Shown: positions 30,346 through 43,147 of the stretch, piece after piece | Numbering within the stretch: the first letter of the stretch is position 1 | Layout of the letters: every line of letters starts with the position of its first letter | Assembly: GCA_024220505.1 (NCBI GenBank) | Contig: JAKZZE010000018.1 | Span: 62,001-126,000, forward strand | From: Rhizopus arrhizus | Taxonomy: Eukaryota > Mucoromycota > Mucoromycetes > Mucorales > Rhizopodaceae | Direction of reading: 5' to 3' | DNA length: 64,000 bases | The notes under the pieces: model-generated | The model's input: only the letters and a program-made list of their open reading frames with translations | Databases searched by the model: none | What the model was told of the DNA's origin: nothing | Position numbers and translations under genes: made by a program

Positions 30346-31144
30346 GATACAGCAGTCAGTCTTTTTCTTTTTGTTGCAAGTTTCTTTTCTACGGAAAGTT
30401 TACACTATTCACGCTTATTTCATTTAATGCAGATCTTATTATCGTGGCATATGCTGTATTTTTTCCACAGACTATTACTAATAACATTGTTTGCATTGTT
30501 ATCCTTATTCACTATTACTGCATAAATATAGCAAAGATTTCTAGAAGATGTCTATTAACTTGCTTACACTATTCTCGGGAATAAATATCATGATTATTTG
30601 TCGTTTTTTTTTGTATATATTGCATTAAAGGTTTGTGAAAATGCGACTTTACTTTCTGAAAATGGCATATACCTTTCAAAAACTAAATACCTACCTGTAA
30701 ACAAAATTTTTAAAAGAAACGAATGTTTAATATCTAGTAGATAGCTTTTGTGCTGTCTTAACTATATTAAACATTTACTACTTTACTGTTGATGAGTTGG
30801 CAAACTAGTTGAATGCAAACAACTCAGCTGCTTCGTAAACGATTAACAAAGACATAATCTTAGAGTAGCTGTCCGAAAACAACTTGAAATTGCTGATTAA
30901 GTGATTTCTATTCACGTGATAGCTGTATATAAAGAAAGGAAAAGAGTGAAATACGCCTTACAACAACAATGACAACGACAAGAAAAAAGGAGGGAGTTTC
31001 TTTGTGGTCAGAGAATGAAAGGCATTTCTAACGAATATGCTTTCCTATCTTTAAAGCGAAAAGTAGGCTTTTGTTTTTGAGACGCACTACCAACGAATCT
31101 GCTTTTCACTTTATTATATATCTATTAATATTATAGAAGAATCT
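30346..31144. other. AT-rich spacer, nothing recognised
   Basis: Short open frames only, without splice or codon signals that I would defend. It may include the missing right parts of elements E or of the IS630-like gene, too diverged to see by eye. Confidence 0.5.
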
Positions 31145-31730
31145 GTAACATCTTAGATAAAGAAACGGGAAGATACTTTTTGAAACCGATTTTTATTTCT
31201 GTCTAAATTTTAAAGTATTTTTTAAGGGCAACATTCATTATAATAAAATTGCAAAATTTCTAGTCAAAATAAGTCTTAAAAAAGTTATTCTAATTGAAGT
31301 CAGGTATTTACATCTTTTTGAATGAGTGGCTTGGTATCTTCTATTGTGGACATTTTTCTCATCTTCAAGTATTTTAGCAAATGTTATATATAGTCGTAAG
31401 TATAATAAACTTTCATTTGATCTTTTGTATGTCTGTTATAGGTCATCTCCTTATTCTTGGAATTCTTCAGATTTGAATAGCGTTATTTTACGCGTTATTT
31501 CAGTTATATGAAAAACTAGTAATATTCCTGACATTAAATTATATTTTTGACAATAGGAAAGATCTTGTTATTTTGGTTGATACTTCTTATCAAAGAACTG
31601 TTAATACTACAATACATGCTTTTGTAGAACATGTTTACTTGTGTTTGGTTACATGATCTTATATAGTTATGATCTTGTATTAAAATTATATTTATTAATG
31701 TGAACTTTAATCAATTACTATTCTATGACA
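31145..31730 (-). mobile_element. Diverged LTR, inverted copy of the 26094 LTR
   Basis: On the minus strand it reads TGTCATAGAATAGTAATTGA through AAGATGTAAATACCTG to GATGTTACA. It matches 26094-26660 along its length with many substitutions. The TATA box is mutated (TGTAAATA). No target duplication is visible. Confidence 0.75.
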
Positions 31731-32526
31731 ATAATCAAATTTAATTGATATTCTTTATGTTCATTAATGAGCACAGATTTCAGCGGTTATGACAAGTCCA
31801 CTGCTTAAAAGATTTATGAGGTCAGACTTTATAAATTGATAAAAAAAAATCTTTCTATTAAGTGTAGCATAGTATTGTCAAAAGTAAAGTCTCGAGAAAG
31901 AGCATACTCAAACAAAACGAGTAACTGGTTTTAATTAATGCAAGTTCATATATGATTCCTCGGTACTGAAATACTTGTATTTTTTTTTGCTATTATTGTT
32001 GACAATGATTTTACTGCAATCACAAACACTCATTTCATCTGATGTTTATCCTTGTTTTTTTATCAAAATAATTCACTTGTACTCTGCAGTTGTTGATGCA
32101 ATTGAATACTATTTAAACTGATTATAAACAAGGGGTTTGTTATTATCAATCAGTGTCTCCTCTTATTTATCCTAACTGTGATGATCTTTTTATTATTTGT
32201 TTTGACTTTTTGCCTATTCAAGCAAGCTAAAATAACAATCAGTTGATAGTAGTACATGTTGTCATTAAACAATGTCATTTTTATGTCATTCAAACAAAAG
32301 TGTTTTTTCTTTAATCAAACCTTCTTTAAAACTTTTTTAAGGATTTCATTTAAAATTGAAACACAATTGAGGAGGGAAGATGAAGCCTGCAAATTACAAA
32401 GCATGCTTTGTCGATCACAAAATAAATCACTATTTTTAGAAGTTAATTTGTTGTTTTAGCTGAGAATAACGTATTATCTGCAGGACTACATTATTTATCA
32501 TAAAGCATTATGTCAATAAGTCAGTA

Positions 32527-32528
<2 letters not shown>
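31731..32528. other. AT-rich spacer at the border of the repeat-rich half
   Basis: No gene or repeat recognised. It separates the last LTR from the first host gene. Confidence 0.5.

Positions 32529-32575
<47 letters not shown>
32529..32575 (+). promoter_or_regulatory. Poly(dT)47 tract upstream of the kinase gene
   Basis: 47 T residues on the sense strand, 145 bp before the start codon. Such poly(dA:dT) tracts exclude nucleosomes in fungi. TTTCTTTCCACTTTAG directly before the ATG looks like a splice acceptor, so a 5'-UTR intron is likely. Confidence 0.5.
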
Positions 32576-32578
<3 letters not shown>

Positions 32579-32720
32579 ATTAATATGAGCTTTGTATGTG
32601 TTCAGTTGTTTTCTCCTTTTAATTGTATCAATTGACATTGAACTCCGTAACTTTTTTTTTTGTGCTATTTATTCAAGTTATTTTTTCCATTTATTTTTCT
32701 CTTTTCTTTCCACTTTAGAT

Positions 32721-34170
32721 ATGCCTCACCTTGTCAACCAAAGATTCTTTGATCCAATTACACCCGAAAGATCAAGGCCTTCAAGTCCTTCTCTTTCACC
32801 CGTCATTGTTACTTCAGGAGGACATCAAAGTTTATTAGATTCAACTGAACTATCTAAAATGTTATTATCATTACAACAAAAAACACCCATCTCTCGTCCT
32901 CCCTCACCCACACCTTCCATTTGTTCCTCCAACAGTAGCTCAATTCCTTCTCAATTCATATTCAACAAGAAGCCAGCACAGAAAGACTTTTTTCTGGCTT
33001 GGTCTGATCTTAAAACATTCTTTGTACAACAAAACGAAGAGCCTACAGATTCACATGGATCGGAGACATTTGGTAATCAATTCAGACAAGATATAAGTGC
33101 AAAATACGGAACTTGGGGTAAAAATTAAAGTATAAAAAAACAATGGGAATTCTAAAAAAGACGATGAATAGGGAAATACATTGGAAAGGGAGCAGGTGGC
33201 TCAGTGAGATTGATAAGACGTTCATTAGATCAAAAAACATTTGCTGTAAAACAATTTAGGAAAAGATACCCACATGAAACCGAAAAAGATTACGTAAAGA
33301 AAGTAACAGCAGAATTCTGTATCGGATCCACCCTACACCATCCTAATGTGATTGAGACATTGGATATCATACAAGAAGACAACCAATTTTATGAAATTAT
33401 GGAATATGCGCCGAATGATTTATTTAATATTGTTATGAGTGGTATGATGTCAAGAGAAGAAATTGCTTGTTGTTGGCGTCAGCTGTTGAATGGTGTCGAC
33501 TATCTACAGTCTGTTGGTATTGCACACAGAGATATCAAGCTTGACAATTTAGTATTGGATCATATGGGAATACTTAAGATGATTGATTTTGGTTGTTCAA
33601 CGGTTTACAAATATCCTTTCGAAACCACAATGACAATGACAAAAGGTAAATTAACGAATCAACCTTTAATCAGACGCTCTCTATTCACTCATTGTTCAAA
33701 TAGGTATCTTTGGTTCAAATCCTTACATTGCACCTGAGCAATATACTCAACCAACTTATGACCCTCGCTTATCTGATATTTGGTCTTGTGCTATTGTGTT
33801 CATTTGTATGACAATCCGTAGATTTCCTTGGAAGATACCTCGTTTATCCGATCCTGCCTTTCGTTCATTTGCTAGCAATAGTCACCAGCAACTTCGACTC
33901 CTTCAGCTCTTGCCCCGTGAAGCAAGACCAGTGATCGCCGGCATGTTAGAATTAAATCCCAGCAAACGACTCAACCTTCAGCAAGTCCTATCTGATCCAT
34001 GGGTGAAATCTATTGATGTCTGTCAGGTTCATAAACCTGGAAAGCATCATGTACACCATGTTTTGGTTCAACCGCCTGTTCATTTAACTAGTGATCATTT
34101 GGTAGTAATTGCACCTGAAGTCCCTGGCGTTGTAACTGAAAAAGAAAAGAAGAAAAGAACTGCGAACTAA
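32721..34170 (+). CDS. Ser/Thr protein kinase, HAL4/SAT4-like
   Basis: Three exons: 32721-33117, 33172-33645, 33704-34170 (445 aa); introns of 54 and 58 bp with matching phases. A disordered Ser/Pro-rich N-terminus ([19 protein letters not shown]) precedes the kinase domain: Gly loop [10 protein letters not shown], Lys in [10 protein letters not shown], catalytic loop [11 protein letters not shown] in [12 protein letters not shown] in the activation segment, and [10 protein letters not shown] near the end. A Gly-Ala-Gly-Gly loop after YGTWGKYI and the short activation segment resemble fungal HAL4/HAL5/NPR1-group kinases, which regulate ion and nutrient transporters. The exact subfamily is inferred. 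Confidence 0.88.
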
Positions 34171-36438
34171 TAATACCCCTCTTTGCATAATATTTGTATA
34201 AACAATAAAAGTACATACGCATTATAATTTAAGCACATTAACTACACATGGGCTTATATCCCTTCATGTCTTTCGAGCTCTTCTTCCTTTTCATGGCATA
34301 ATTGTGATTTTAAGAAACTAGAATTCATTCTTTTTAAGGTTACAAGTGCCATTTTCACTCTAATCCAATTGAATAAAGAAAATATGTACAACAAATGTAT
34401 AAAGTAGGAAATAGGATATACTCAAAAATAGCGACATTATTTAAAGCGTAAAATCATCAATGTATTCTAAACCGAAATCATATCTAGGCTGGGCCCATCC
34501 CAGGCGTTTCACGGGAGACTGCATGCAATCCTGCTTTGAAAAAAAACAAGCAAACTATCCATTTTATCAAGACCTGAAAAGCTCGGCGTCACCAATAAAA
34601 CAGCCTATGCTCGAATGCTATATGCAATGCAACTTAAATAAATCGATGGCTTATCATCAAAGCAGCGACTATGGATGGCATCCACATGTGAGTCAGCATT
34701 TGGGCTCTTTTTTGGTTTGTTTCAAAAAAAAATCAAGGCCAAGTATAAAACAAACAAGGTAATCTTACAAGTGCTGATTTAAATCTTCTGCTCTCAAAAT
34801 ACAATAAAAAATGATAATCAAAAAAGCTGTAAACTTAGAATAGTTCGATATTACGAGCTAAAGAAAATGGATTTCCCGTGTCTGTATGCTCTTTAAGCAA
34901 TATGTGTATTTATATATAAGTTATGCAATTAAAACATAGCCTCCGTGCCATAAATCAAGCCAAATAATATGTTGTTCATGTTTTTGTCTCTTTGGTGAAT
35001 TGCAAGGTATACATTTAAAGTGACAGAAGCAGATGACAAGATTCACTTTTTCATGAATAATGCTTAATAAAAAAAAAGCTGTTCCATTTACAGCCTCTTG
35101 GTTTGACAGGTTACGCAGTATTAGAACTTTCTCTGAATTGACCTTAAACGGCTTCAGTATCTTTTTTTTTTTTTTTTTTTTAAAAAAAAAAGGACATGAA
35201 CGTCTTCCATCTCAGACGTGCGCCAGGCTACGTGATGGAGATATAGTTGCATGCAAGGAATAAGAAGCAAAGAGAATGAAGTTTAACCATAGAATTTATT
35301 ACTTTCAAGTATATCGGCTGTTGGTTTTATAAATGAACACTTGAGGAAATAATTGCCCAGATTCAGTATGAAGAGAATGTGTTCTCAAGAAAGTCGTCAA
35401 CATTCATCACATAGATCATCTATAGAAATATGAAATAGTCTATTTTGCATAGATTATATTTTGAGCCTGCATGAAATACATTGCTTTAGGCTTTCTAGTA
35501 CACAGACTTTATAAGTCATTTACTGCGGATAGAACGAGCCCACCATGTCAAAAGCTTAGAATTTCAGCTTCTTTAAGCTCCTGACTGAATGAAGGTTGAA
35601 GTGAGCACTGTGTGCAGTCTGGTGATTGTCAACCACTTGAGTAGACAGTTGTTTCACTGGCGTGAGCGTCTTTCAGTTTTTCTTTGTTCCTGTAGTTCAA
35701 ATTAGATCATTTAAAAGTACCGCTACAGCAATAGCTGAACATCTTTGACTGATACTCATGGTTTTACAGCAGAAGGCATGATGCTTGATGCCAGTCTTGC
35801 TTGTTTTGTCATGATGGTGCCTCTGGTTGCCTTGCATTCGTATGAACAGAGTCAGAAGCAATGCTTTGAAAAAGATCTTCATCACAGTGTGTGATGGAAA
35901 GAGGACTTGTCTAAATCATAAACTGTCTTGTTGTTTTTCAGAAAATTTATGGTTGTGAACTCTTGCAGGCGAACGATTCTACTGCTTGGTTGACCATGTA
36001 TTTGATATACTAATTTATTCTGTAACAACAGTGATATTTGTTTGTCGGCTTTGAATATCCAAGAAGGTTGTATTGTTTGGTGATGCACTTTATTTTTTGT
36101 TCTTAAAAGCAGTACGCTCAATATCAAAAAACAAAATGAAGCTTTTGATTTAATTCTCCAATAAAGATAGTATTCAGCTAATATGGCAAACCAATTCTGG
36201 AGTTATACAAAGTGTGGGCTCAATCTTTGTGCGAGGAAATCAAAGTATGAAACGGTATAGATATATTTCAAAACATGAGAAATCAGAACTTGAAAACTAA
36301 AAATGAATCTCAAGCAAGCTGAATTTCAAATGTGAACGAATCAATTATAATAGCTTTGCGAAAAATTTTCTTCAAAAGCAGGTCCTGTCAAAAAGGTGAT
36401 CTGCTTTTTTTTTACTTGTCATTTTTATTTAGATCAAA
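34171..36438. other. Intergenic, no gene recognised
   Basis: The first 40 bases hold the kinase 3' end with AATAAA at about 34204. A 100-codon frame at 34460-34762 lacks any familiar motif and is not called. A poly(T) run lies at 35162-35180. Direction and promoters fit a spacer before MAK16. Confidence 0.55.
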
Positions 36439-37444
36439 ATGCAATCAGATGAAGTTATTTGGCAAGTAATCAATCAACAGTTTTGCTCATATAAAGTCAA
36501 GTAAGTTAAACTTGGTTTATGGAATAAATAAAAAAAAGGGGAAAAACTGATCGATCTACTAGAACATCCACTGCGAATTTTTGTCGTAATCAATATAACG
36601 TTACTGGTCTTTGCAATCGGCAATCTTGTCCACTGGCCAACAGTAGATATGCAACCATCAGAGAAGAAAAGGGTATTGTTTATTTGTACATGAAAACACC
36701 TGAAAGGGCTCATTCACCTGCAAAAATGTGGGAAAGAAAGAAACTTTCAAAGAACTATGCACAGGCCTTAAGTCAGGTAATATGGTATTTGGAGGTTGAA
36801 TAGAAAAAGAGACTAACTGAGCTTATTTTTTTCAGATTGACAAGGAACTGCAATATTGGCCAAATTTCTTATCACATAAATGTAAACAGCGTCTTACCAA
36901 AATCACACAGTACCTTATTCGTATGCGTAAACTGAAACTCAAAGAAAAGTAAGCTAAAAACACTAACAGGTGACGGTTAGACTGATGCCTTTATTTTTCT
37001 TAGCGATCGACCTCAATTGATTGGTATTAAGAAGAAGTTGGAGCGTCGTGAAGCAAACAGAGAACGCAAAGCAGAAGCAGCCGCACGAATAGAGAAATCG
37101 ATTGAAAAGGAATTGATTGAGCGATTGAAAAATAAAGCTTACGGTGATGCTCCTCTTAATGTCAATGAAGAAATATGGCAAAAGATTCTAGATGAAGAGC
37201 TTGAAGGTGCTGAAGAAGACGAATCAGATGAAGATGATGAAAATACCTTTGAAGAAGAAGAAGATGAAGTATGTCTTTTTTTTTGCTTATAGAAATGTAG
37301 TACTAATCATATATTGTTGTGTAGGATGCTGAATTTGTTTCTGATCTTGAAGATGAATCTGATATTGGAGACATTGAGGACATGGAGGATGGATTTGAAT
37401 GGGAGCAAGAAAATGAGCAACAAAACATTGCATACACAAATTAA
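36439..37444 (+). CDS. MAK16: Mak16, 60S ribosome biogenesis factor
   Basis: Five exons: 36439-36500, 36563-36776, 36836-36948, 37004-37268, 37325-37444 (257 aa). All phases fit. It starts [20 protein letters not shown], followed by [19 protein letters not shown] with the conserved Cys set, [20 protein letters not shown], and a basic helix ([20 protein letters not shown]). It ends in an acidic tail. This order is diagnostic for Mak16, a nucleolar protein of the pre-60S particle that works with Rpf1 in yeast. The acidic tail is shorter than in yeast. No anomaly. Confidence 0.97.
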
Positions 37445-37815
37445 AAGGATTGCTACCTAGTACAACTTGAACAAATCATCACACTGCTTCCACTCTTGTT
37501 TTTTATATATAGAACTATATCCTACTTTTTTCTGCTTTTTACTTGATTCCAATTTTGGTATTTATTAATTTTTAAAAAAAAATTTAATCGGAGCGAGCTA
37601 TCATATATGCACCGCGCAAACTATTAAACGTGTCTTTTTGCAATGTCTTCTAAAATTAAATATCAACAACTACCTTGATGAGAAATAGGGTTGTTTTTAC
37701 TCAACTCTACAAGTAAATATTGTTTACGATCAAGATTGAATAAACAAAATGTCTTTAAAGGTTGTAAAGAGCATTGATATATTGATGGCAAGAGATGTGT
37801 AAGGTATCATTTACT
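37445..37815. other. Shared 3' spacer between MAK16 and PFA4
   Basis: 371 bp between convergent stops, AT-rich, with no gene. It holds AATAAAC on the plus strand at about 37739. Confidence 0.6.
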
Positions 37816-39160
37816 TTAATCCGTCTTTTTTTCAATGCTATGTTGCATATAGAAATTAGACAATGGAATATCTTCATCGCTGCTTTCATGTAAAGGGTTT
37901 TCATAGTACACGCCAGAGGAATGGTAAGGTGGATTGTTCAACAAATGTTTTGTGCCTTCTTCCTCATCGTATCCATCACTGTCGGATACGAAACTACCAG
38001 AATCATAATATCCTTCAGAGTCATCTTCGATTGAAGCACTGGGATTCTCAGCCAGAAGCCTCTTTGCCTCTTGCTGTCGTCTGTATTTGGATGAAAAAAT
38101 GGAAGGGCGTAAATCGTCTGGGTCCCGAGGTGGCCAATGGTAAGGAAGATAAGGATCTATACCTAAAATAACAGGAAATGATAGGCCGTCGCCCGGTGTC
38201 CTTTGTGGCCACAACCAAAGCAGAGGGTTGGGTCCTAACACTTGGCAGATGTTTGTATAAAGTCCAATATCAAATGGGTATCGTGTCTATGATGGAGCGC
38301 ATTAATCTACACTGTACCTTTTTCTTTTTTCTCATTTCTTACTGGTAGGATTTTGCCTCTCTGTATAAGCATTTCTACTTTTCCTCTTTCCCATGCTTCA
38401 ATATTAGTTTGATTTCTCAAGAGACAATAGAATTGGTATCCAGACAAGATACTGACTGCAAAAAGAATAATAAAGGATAGCACAAAATTTGCTATTATAA
38501 AGATGACTTCAAATGTACTTGGTTCAGCATTAAACTAGAGCAAACGAGTAAATGAGACTTTTCATCTTTTTTTTTTGTTCATTTTCATTACTATTTTACT
38601 TGAAAATGACTTATGGCATCCATGATTGCTCTTATCCTCCCTATCAGCAATGCAATAAGGTAGGTACAACCTATGGTGACATACGCAATAAACCGTAAAA
38701 AGTGACCATGATTTCGATGCCCAACACAATTATTGATCCAAGGGCAGTGATGATCCATTTTGAGTACACAACGTCTACAATACCGGCAATGGTGGCTTCT
38801 GGGTGGTTTATATGTTCTACAGAGCTTGCAGTACCTTGGACCTGTGATGCCTTCAGTAACCGAATTCGTTGTTATTAAAGTCGACGGTGGTTCCTAAAAC
38901 TGTGTTAGTTTTATGTATTATTAAGATTTTACAAGTTCAATTACCCAATGGGCAGGAATTTTTCCAGGATCAGTTACAACAGCCAAGTAATAATTGTAAA
39001 ACACCAACAGAATTAAAATGTTTAACGGGCCTAATAGATAAATAGTTTCGTTCACCTCATAATTTGGTAAAAGTATGCAAAATTGTGAAGAGTAGCCAAT
39101 AAAGAAGATTAAGCTAACGACAGTAACTACAAATACTTTTCCTGGAATGAATTCCAGCAT
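37816..39160 (-). CDS. PFA4: Palmitoyltransferase PFA4 (DHHC family)
   Basis: Four exons on the minus strand: 39160-38945, 38893-38600, 38534-38343, 38286-37816 (390 aa). Two membrane segments near residues 8-25 and 40-62 precede DPGKIPAHW. The Cys-rich domain reads [20 protein letters not shown], then the catalytic [20 protein letters not shown]. Two further membrane spans follow, then TNIEAWERG (TTxE variant) and [20 protein letters not shown]. The last motif and [12 protein letters not shown] match fungal Pfa4, which S-acylates proteins such as chitin synthase III at the ER in yeast. The C-terminus is acidic and disordered. Confidence 0.95.
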
Positions 39161-41015
39161 TGCATTCCAAAAAATAAAAAAAAGTAGTAGAATAGAGTCA
39201 CACAGCTTTAAAATAATTCTGATAAAGTAAAATTATTTGAATGTAGCCACTTGTGTATCACATCAAAAACAGACATCTTTTTACTTCCTTTAGAGACTAA
39301 CGAGAAAGATCAATAAAAGTATTCTGGCCTATTTTACCTTGTACAATAATTCCATGATAACATAGCAACCATCCTTGCCGTGCTTTTTGTCGGCAACACA
39401 TTAAAGAATTAGTGAGGCCGTTGAGTCCATGTTCAATTTGTTTTATTGCCCTATACTGCAATAATAGGAATGAAAATTGTAATCCTTGTCTTGTTAAAAG
39501 CTTTAGAGTGAAAGTAAAGAACCAGCATAGACTTTATAAATCAATGATGGTTGAAATAAACCGACCACAATTCCACAGTAATAGCTTTTTCATTCAGCAA
39601 AAGAAATTAAGAGCCCCATTGAATTTTTTTTTTTTATTTCACTTTTTCAGCCTCTATTTTTCAGCCAATGCTACAATAATATGATTGTAGAATATTATAC
39701 TGATTAATTACTCCATCATAGCTTATTTGTCAGTATGAACAAAAGCAAAATTGTCTGTTTTTTATGTAGCTCTGACAAAATCGCGTTTGCTGTGCAAACC
39801 TGGGTTCCTGATTCAAACAGAAATACTCCGCTGGTTCATAACTGACCAATTTGAAGATGCCCAACCATTTTTAAAAAGTAGAACCAGCTGTTCATGAGCT
39901 TGTAAAGAAAGCAGAAGCGATTTAAATGGCTGAGAAGATCATCGTGCTTTATGTATTTGCACATAAATAAGATCCAGGCTTCATAAAAAAGGCAGTTATC
40001 CAACTTTTAAAAGGACATAATATGTGGCCAAGCAATATATCATAATATTAAAATGTTTGACAAGCCTTATTTTGAAAATGAATTACAATGATTTTGAAAT
40101 AATACAATAAAAGAGTAAGACAAAAAAAAGGTATGTTTTCAGTCGCATCCATATTTGGGAGTATGCTTGCCTAAAAACTAGATGAAACCATATATAAATA
40201 GAGATTTATGAGAGGTAAAGTGCTAAGTCTCCCTATAGACATGACAACCAGCAAAGTATACTAAACGGAGAAGTTTTCTATAAAATATTTCGATAGTCTC
40301 TCTATCATTTTGCAAAACATTTCAATTTATATGGTGTACAGCTTGTCATCTGCGTATTTGAACAGTATATCATCGAAGAGAATACAGAAATACCACTAGT
40401 AAGTATTTTTAATCAATAAATTTTTTAGTTAAGCATAGATGTGCATGCAAAATAAAGCATGCAGTTTGAATGTGTAAATGGTATGAGGACTAGAAAAAAT
40501 AGCATATATTGGACAGATTCATTTAGTTAAAGTTTGGATAAACACTTTCTTATTTCACTGCCTCTCCTTACAAGAATTTGAACTGAAATAACGGTTAGGT
40601 ACAGGACACGAGTAAGCAAAGAAAGGGGCTTTTTCATAAAATGTGCATTTATTGAATTTCCTTTTGTAGTGCCTTGTGTAGTGAAGCGGGTAAGGAAGAA
40701 GATTCCTCCATGGTACAGGGTTGCTCGGAAAAGAAAAAAACGAGACAATGTAGAGTGTGAGTTTTATTATGAGACACTAAATTTGCAAAAAAGATACACT
40801 GTCAAGATCTAGTGAATACAATGGATTTAGTTCGATGTATAAAACAAAAAATGGACAGAGTCCACAATAAAGATATTCTTGGTAAGATCAAGCAAATTTT
40901 ATTTCAAAGTATTGAACTCGTTTTAATTGTAAAAAAAAACATGCTTGACTCTTTATTCTCACTATAAAAAAGCCTTCTCCCTTTCTTCTTTTTCTCTCTT
41001 TCTCTTTTTCATTAA
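39161..41015. other. Divergent intergenic region, no gene recognised
   Basis: 1.85 kb between the starts of PFA4 and the TLC gene. Pyrimidine-rich runs (CTTTCTTCTTTTTCTCTC) stand right before the TLC start. A few short frames lack motifs or splice context. I see no repeat of the families from the left half. Confidence 0.55.
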
Positions 41016-41810
41016 ATGATTCAATCACTTTTGGAACCAAGCATCATCAAAACAAGTGTCGTATCAGCTATTTTACTGGTTGCTTGGTTTATCTTTTGGA
41101 AAAAGAACAACTTGGCAAGAACAGAACGAGAGCTAGCCTATGTATTGACCTTAATCACAAGCTTCATCACCAGCCTTTGCTCACTTCCACTTGTCTATAC
41201 GCTCTATAAAGGAAACCTCTCTGAAATTCTTGTCTACCGTACCTGGACAGTTCAAGTGACGGTATTCTTTATGACATTTCTGTTTTTGGATTTAGTCATC
41301 GGTAGCATATTTTATGCAAAAAAAATAGACCCACTTACAGGCTGGCTTCATCATACGGTCTATCTGATGCTTTTGATTTGGACTATTAATCGACAGTATT
41401 GTTCGGTCTTTGTGATGATGTGTCTATTAGAAATACCGACGTTTATATTATCTGTGGGATCAGTTAGAAATAGATTTCGTTATGACTATCTATTTGCAAT
41501 AACGTTTGTTTGTACTCGGATCTTGTTTCACCTTTATGTGATTGTCTGTGCATGGCAATTGAAGCCATTTGGATCCATTATGACTGCCCTCACTGCATTT
41601 TGGCCACTTCATTGTCACTGGTTTTACGGTAAGAATAGTATTACAATAAACATGGTAAAGAAAACTCAATAGGTTGGATACATAGGGTTCATTAAACAAC
41701 AGATCCGATTGTCATCAATAGACACAGAAACTAGAAAGACAAGTGAACTTCGATTGAAAAGACAATACGAGAAAAAAACATATTTATTTTCTCCTGTATC
41801 GGTATATTAA
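41016..41810 (+). CDS. TLC-domain membrane protein
   Basis: Two exons, 41016-41628 and 41686-41810, 245 aa. At least six hydrophobic segments. The central part (FFMTFLFLDLVIGSIFYAKK, then DPLTGWLHHTVYLMLLIWTI) carries the TLC signature with the conserved His pair of LHH. It is shorter than ceramide synthases and lacks a homeobox, so it fits the TMEM56/TLCD group, whose members are implicated in lipid handling or membrane composition. The tail after the intron is basic and cytosolic. The stop lies 18 bp from the stop of the convergent next gene. Confidence 0.82.
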
Positions 41811-41828
41811 CATCTCCTTCAATAAAAA

Positions 41829-42780
41829 TTATTTTCCTTTTTTATCGACAGGTGAATGTCCACTTGCAGTCCATGCGTCCTTTAAAGTTGAATATGCCTT
41901 GATTACAGCGGGTGGAACCTTAGGATGAGCAGTAGGCGGTGTTAATAAGGTATCAACTTGAACAAATAAAGAGTTCAAATAATCGCGTGTATAACTTGAC
42001 ATGTAATATCTCATGCGTAAAAAGTGAACATAAACTAATAAACAAGTCACCGATGTACGGAACCTGCACCGAGATGTCAATATTTTTGTGGGTGGTACAC
42101 ACATCAAAATACTTACACAAACAAACCGAGTACAAAAGGTAGCAAAATGCCGCAAATTTCATATTGACAAGTCAAGATCATGGCTTTTTCATAATATTTT
42201 GATTTAATCTCTTTCAATGTAGATTCTAGCTTGATCTGTTGAGGCATGCATGCTGGAATGAGTTGTGAGGTTAAATAATCGGATACATGGAAAAATGAAT
42301 AAACAAGAAATGGTAAGAGTGTCACTATATCAAAAAAAGTATTAGATATCATGCATATATTTGTATACATTACTATCAGTTCTTTTACCAATTTTTCTTT
42401 TAGAAAGTAAGAAATAGGCTGCTATAATTAAATATTGTGCATTTTCATCAAGTATCATTCGCTTGAGTGGTATGCCTTGATGAAAAGGCTATGAAAGATA
42501 AATAAAGACTCATTGTCATTTTATATACAACACTTACTTTATAGGAGTTGTAGAGAATGATGCTGTAAGTACATACTACAGAAATATAGGCGAATCTGTA
42601 AAAAAATGTGACAGGATGAAATATTGAACACGAGATATAAAATAGGAGACAGTTTAAAATGGTGATTGCGTGACCTACAAACCAACCAAAATGAAGTGTC
42701 TAGTGAACTGTTAAGTGATTGTATTCTAGTAAATACTTGTATCAATATACCTTGAAATCAAGTTTATTTTCTAATGACAT
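41829..42780 (-). CDS. TTS1: Pom33/Tts1/TMEM33-family membrane protein
   Basis: Five exons: 42780-42751, 42699-42538, 42488-42389, 42324-42117, 42063-41829 (244 aa); phases agree. Membrane segments are seen in exon 2 (HAITILNCLLFYISCSIF), exon 4 (LPFLVYSFFHVSDYL, EICGILLPFVLGLF) and exon 5. The C-terminal part LRMRYYMSSYTRDYLNSLF then PKVPPAVIKAY is typical of the TMEM33/Pom33 family, ER and nuclear-pore proteins that shape tubules and help pore placement. Length equals that of TMEM33. Of two possible acceptors for exon 2, only the one at 42699 avoids a stop. Confidence 0.88.
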
Positions 42781-43147
42781 TAAAGTAATAAAAGCAAAAG
42801 AAAAAGAAATTTAAAGAAAAAAAACAAAATGTATGGTTTTATTATTATTTTATTTTGGTTGTGAATCCCGTTTTTCCAAATTTGGAACGGAGCACAAATG
42901 TTTGCATTACTGCTTTTTGGAAAGCAATTTGCCAAGAAAAAATCAAGAGAAGGAAAGAGGACTTGAGATAAAGAGCCCATGCTTGGTTTCTTGGCTGTCT
43001 TGTTTGTTATTTTCTTGCGTGTTCTTTTATTTGTACTATAAAAAGTGTCTTTACCTCATATTTACAATTAACAGTCACTACTCGTTATAGACACGACATC
43101 AACAGCCAAACATAGTATCAAAACTTTCTTCCTTTTTTTAATAAATC

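Noticed and set aside
30301..32459. Several short Phe/Leu-rich frames
   Set aside because: AT-rich composition gives such frames by chance; they overlap LTR copies or lack any motif.
34460..34762. 100-codon frame between the kinase and MAK16
   Set aside because: No motif, no splice context and no conserved pattern visible; it may be chance.
39780..39840. tRNA T-arm-like GGTTCCTGATTCAAAC
   Set aside because: No matching D arm, anticodon stem or acceptor stem.
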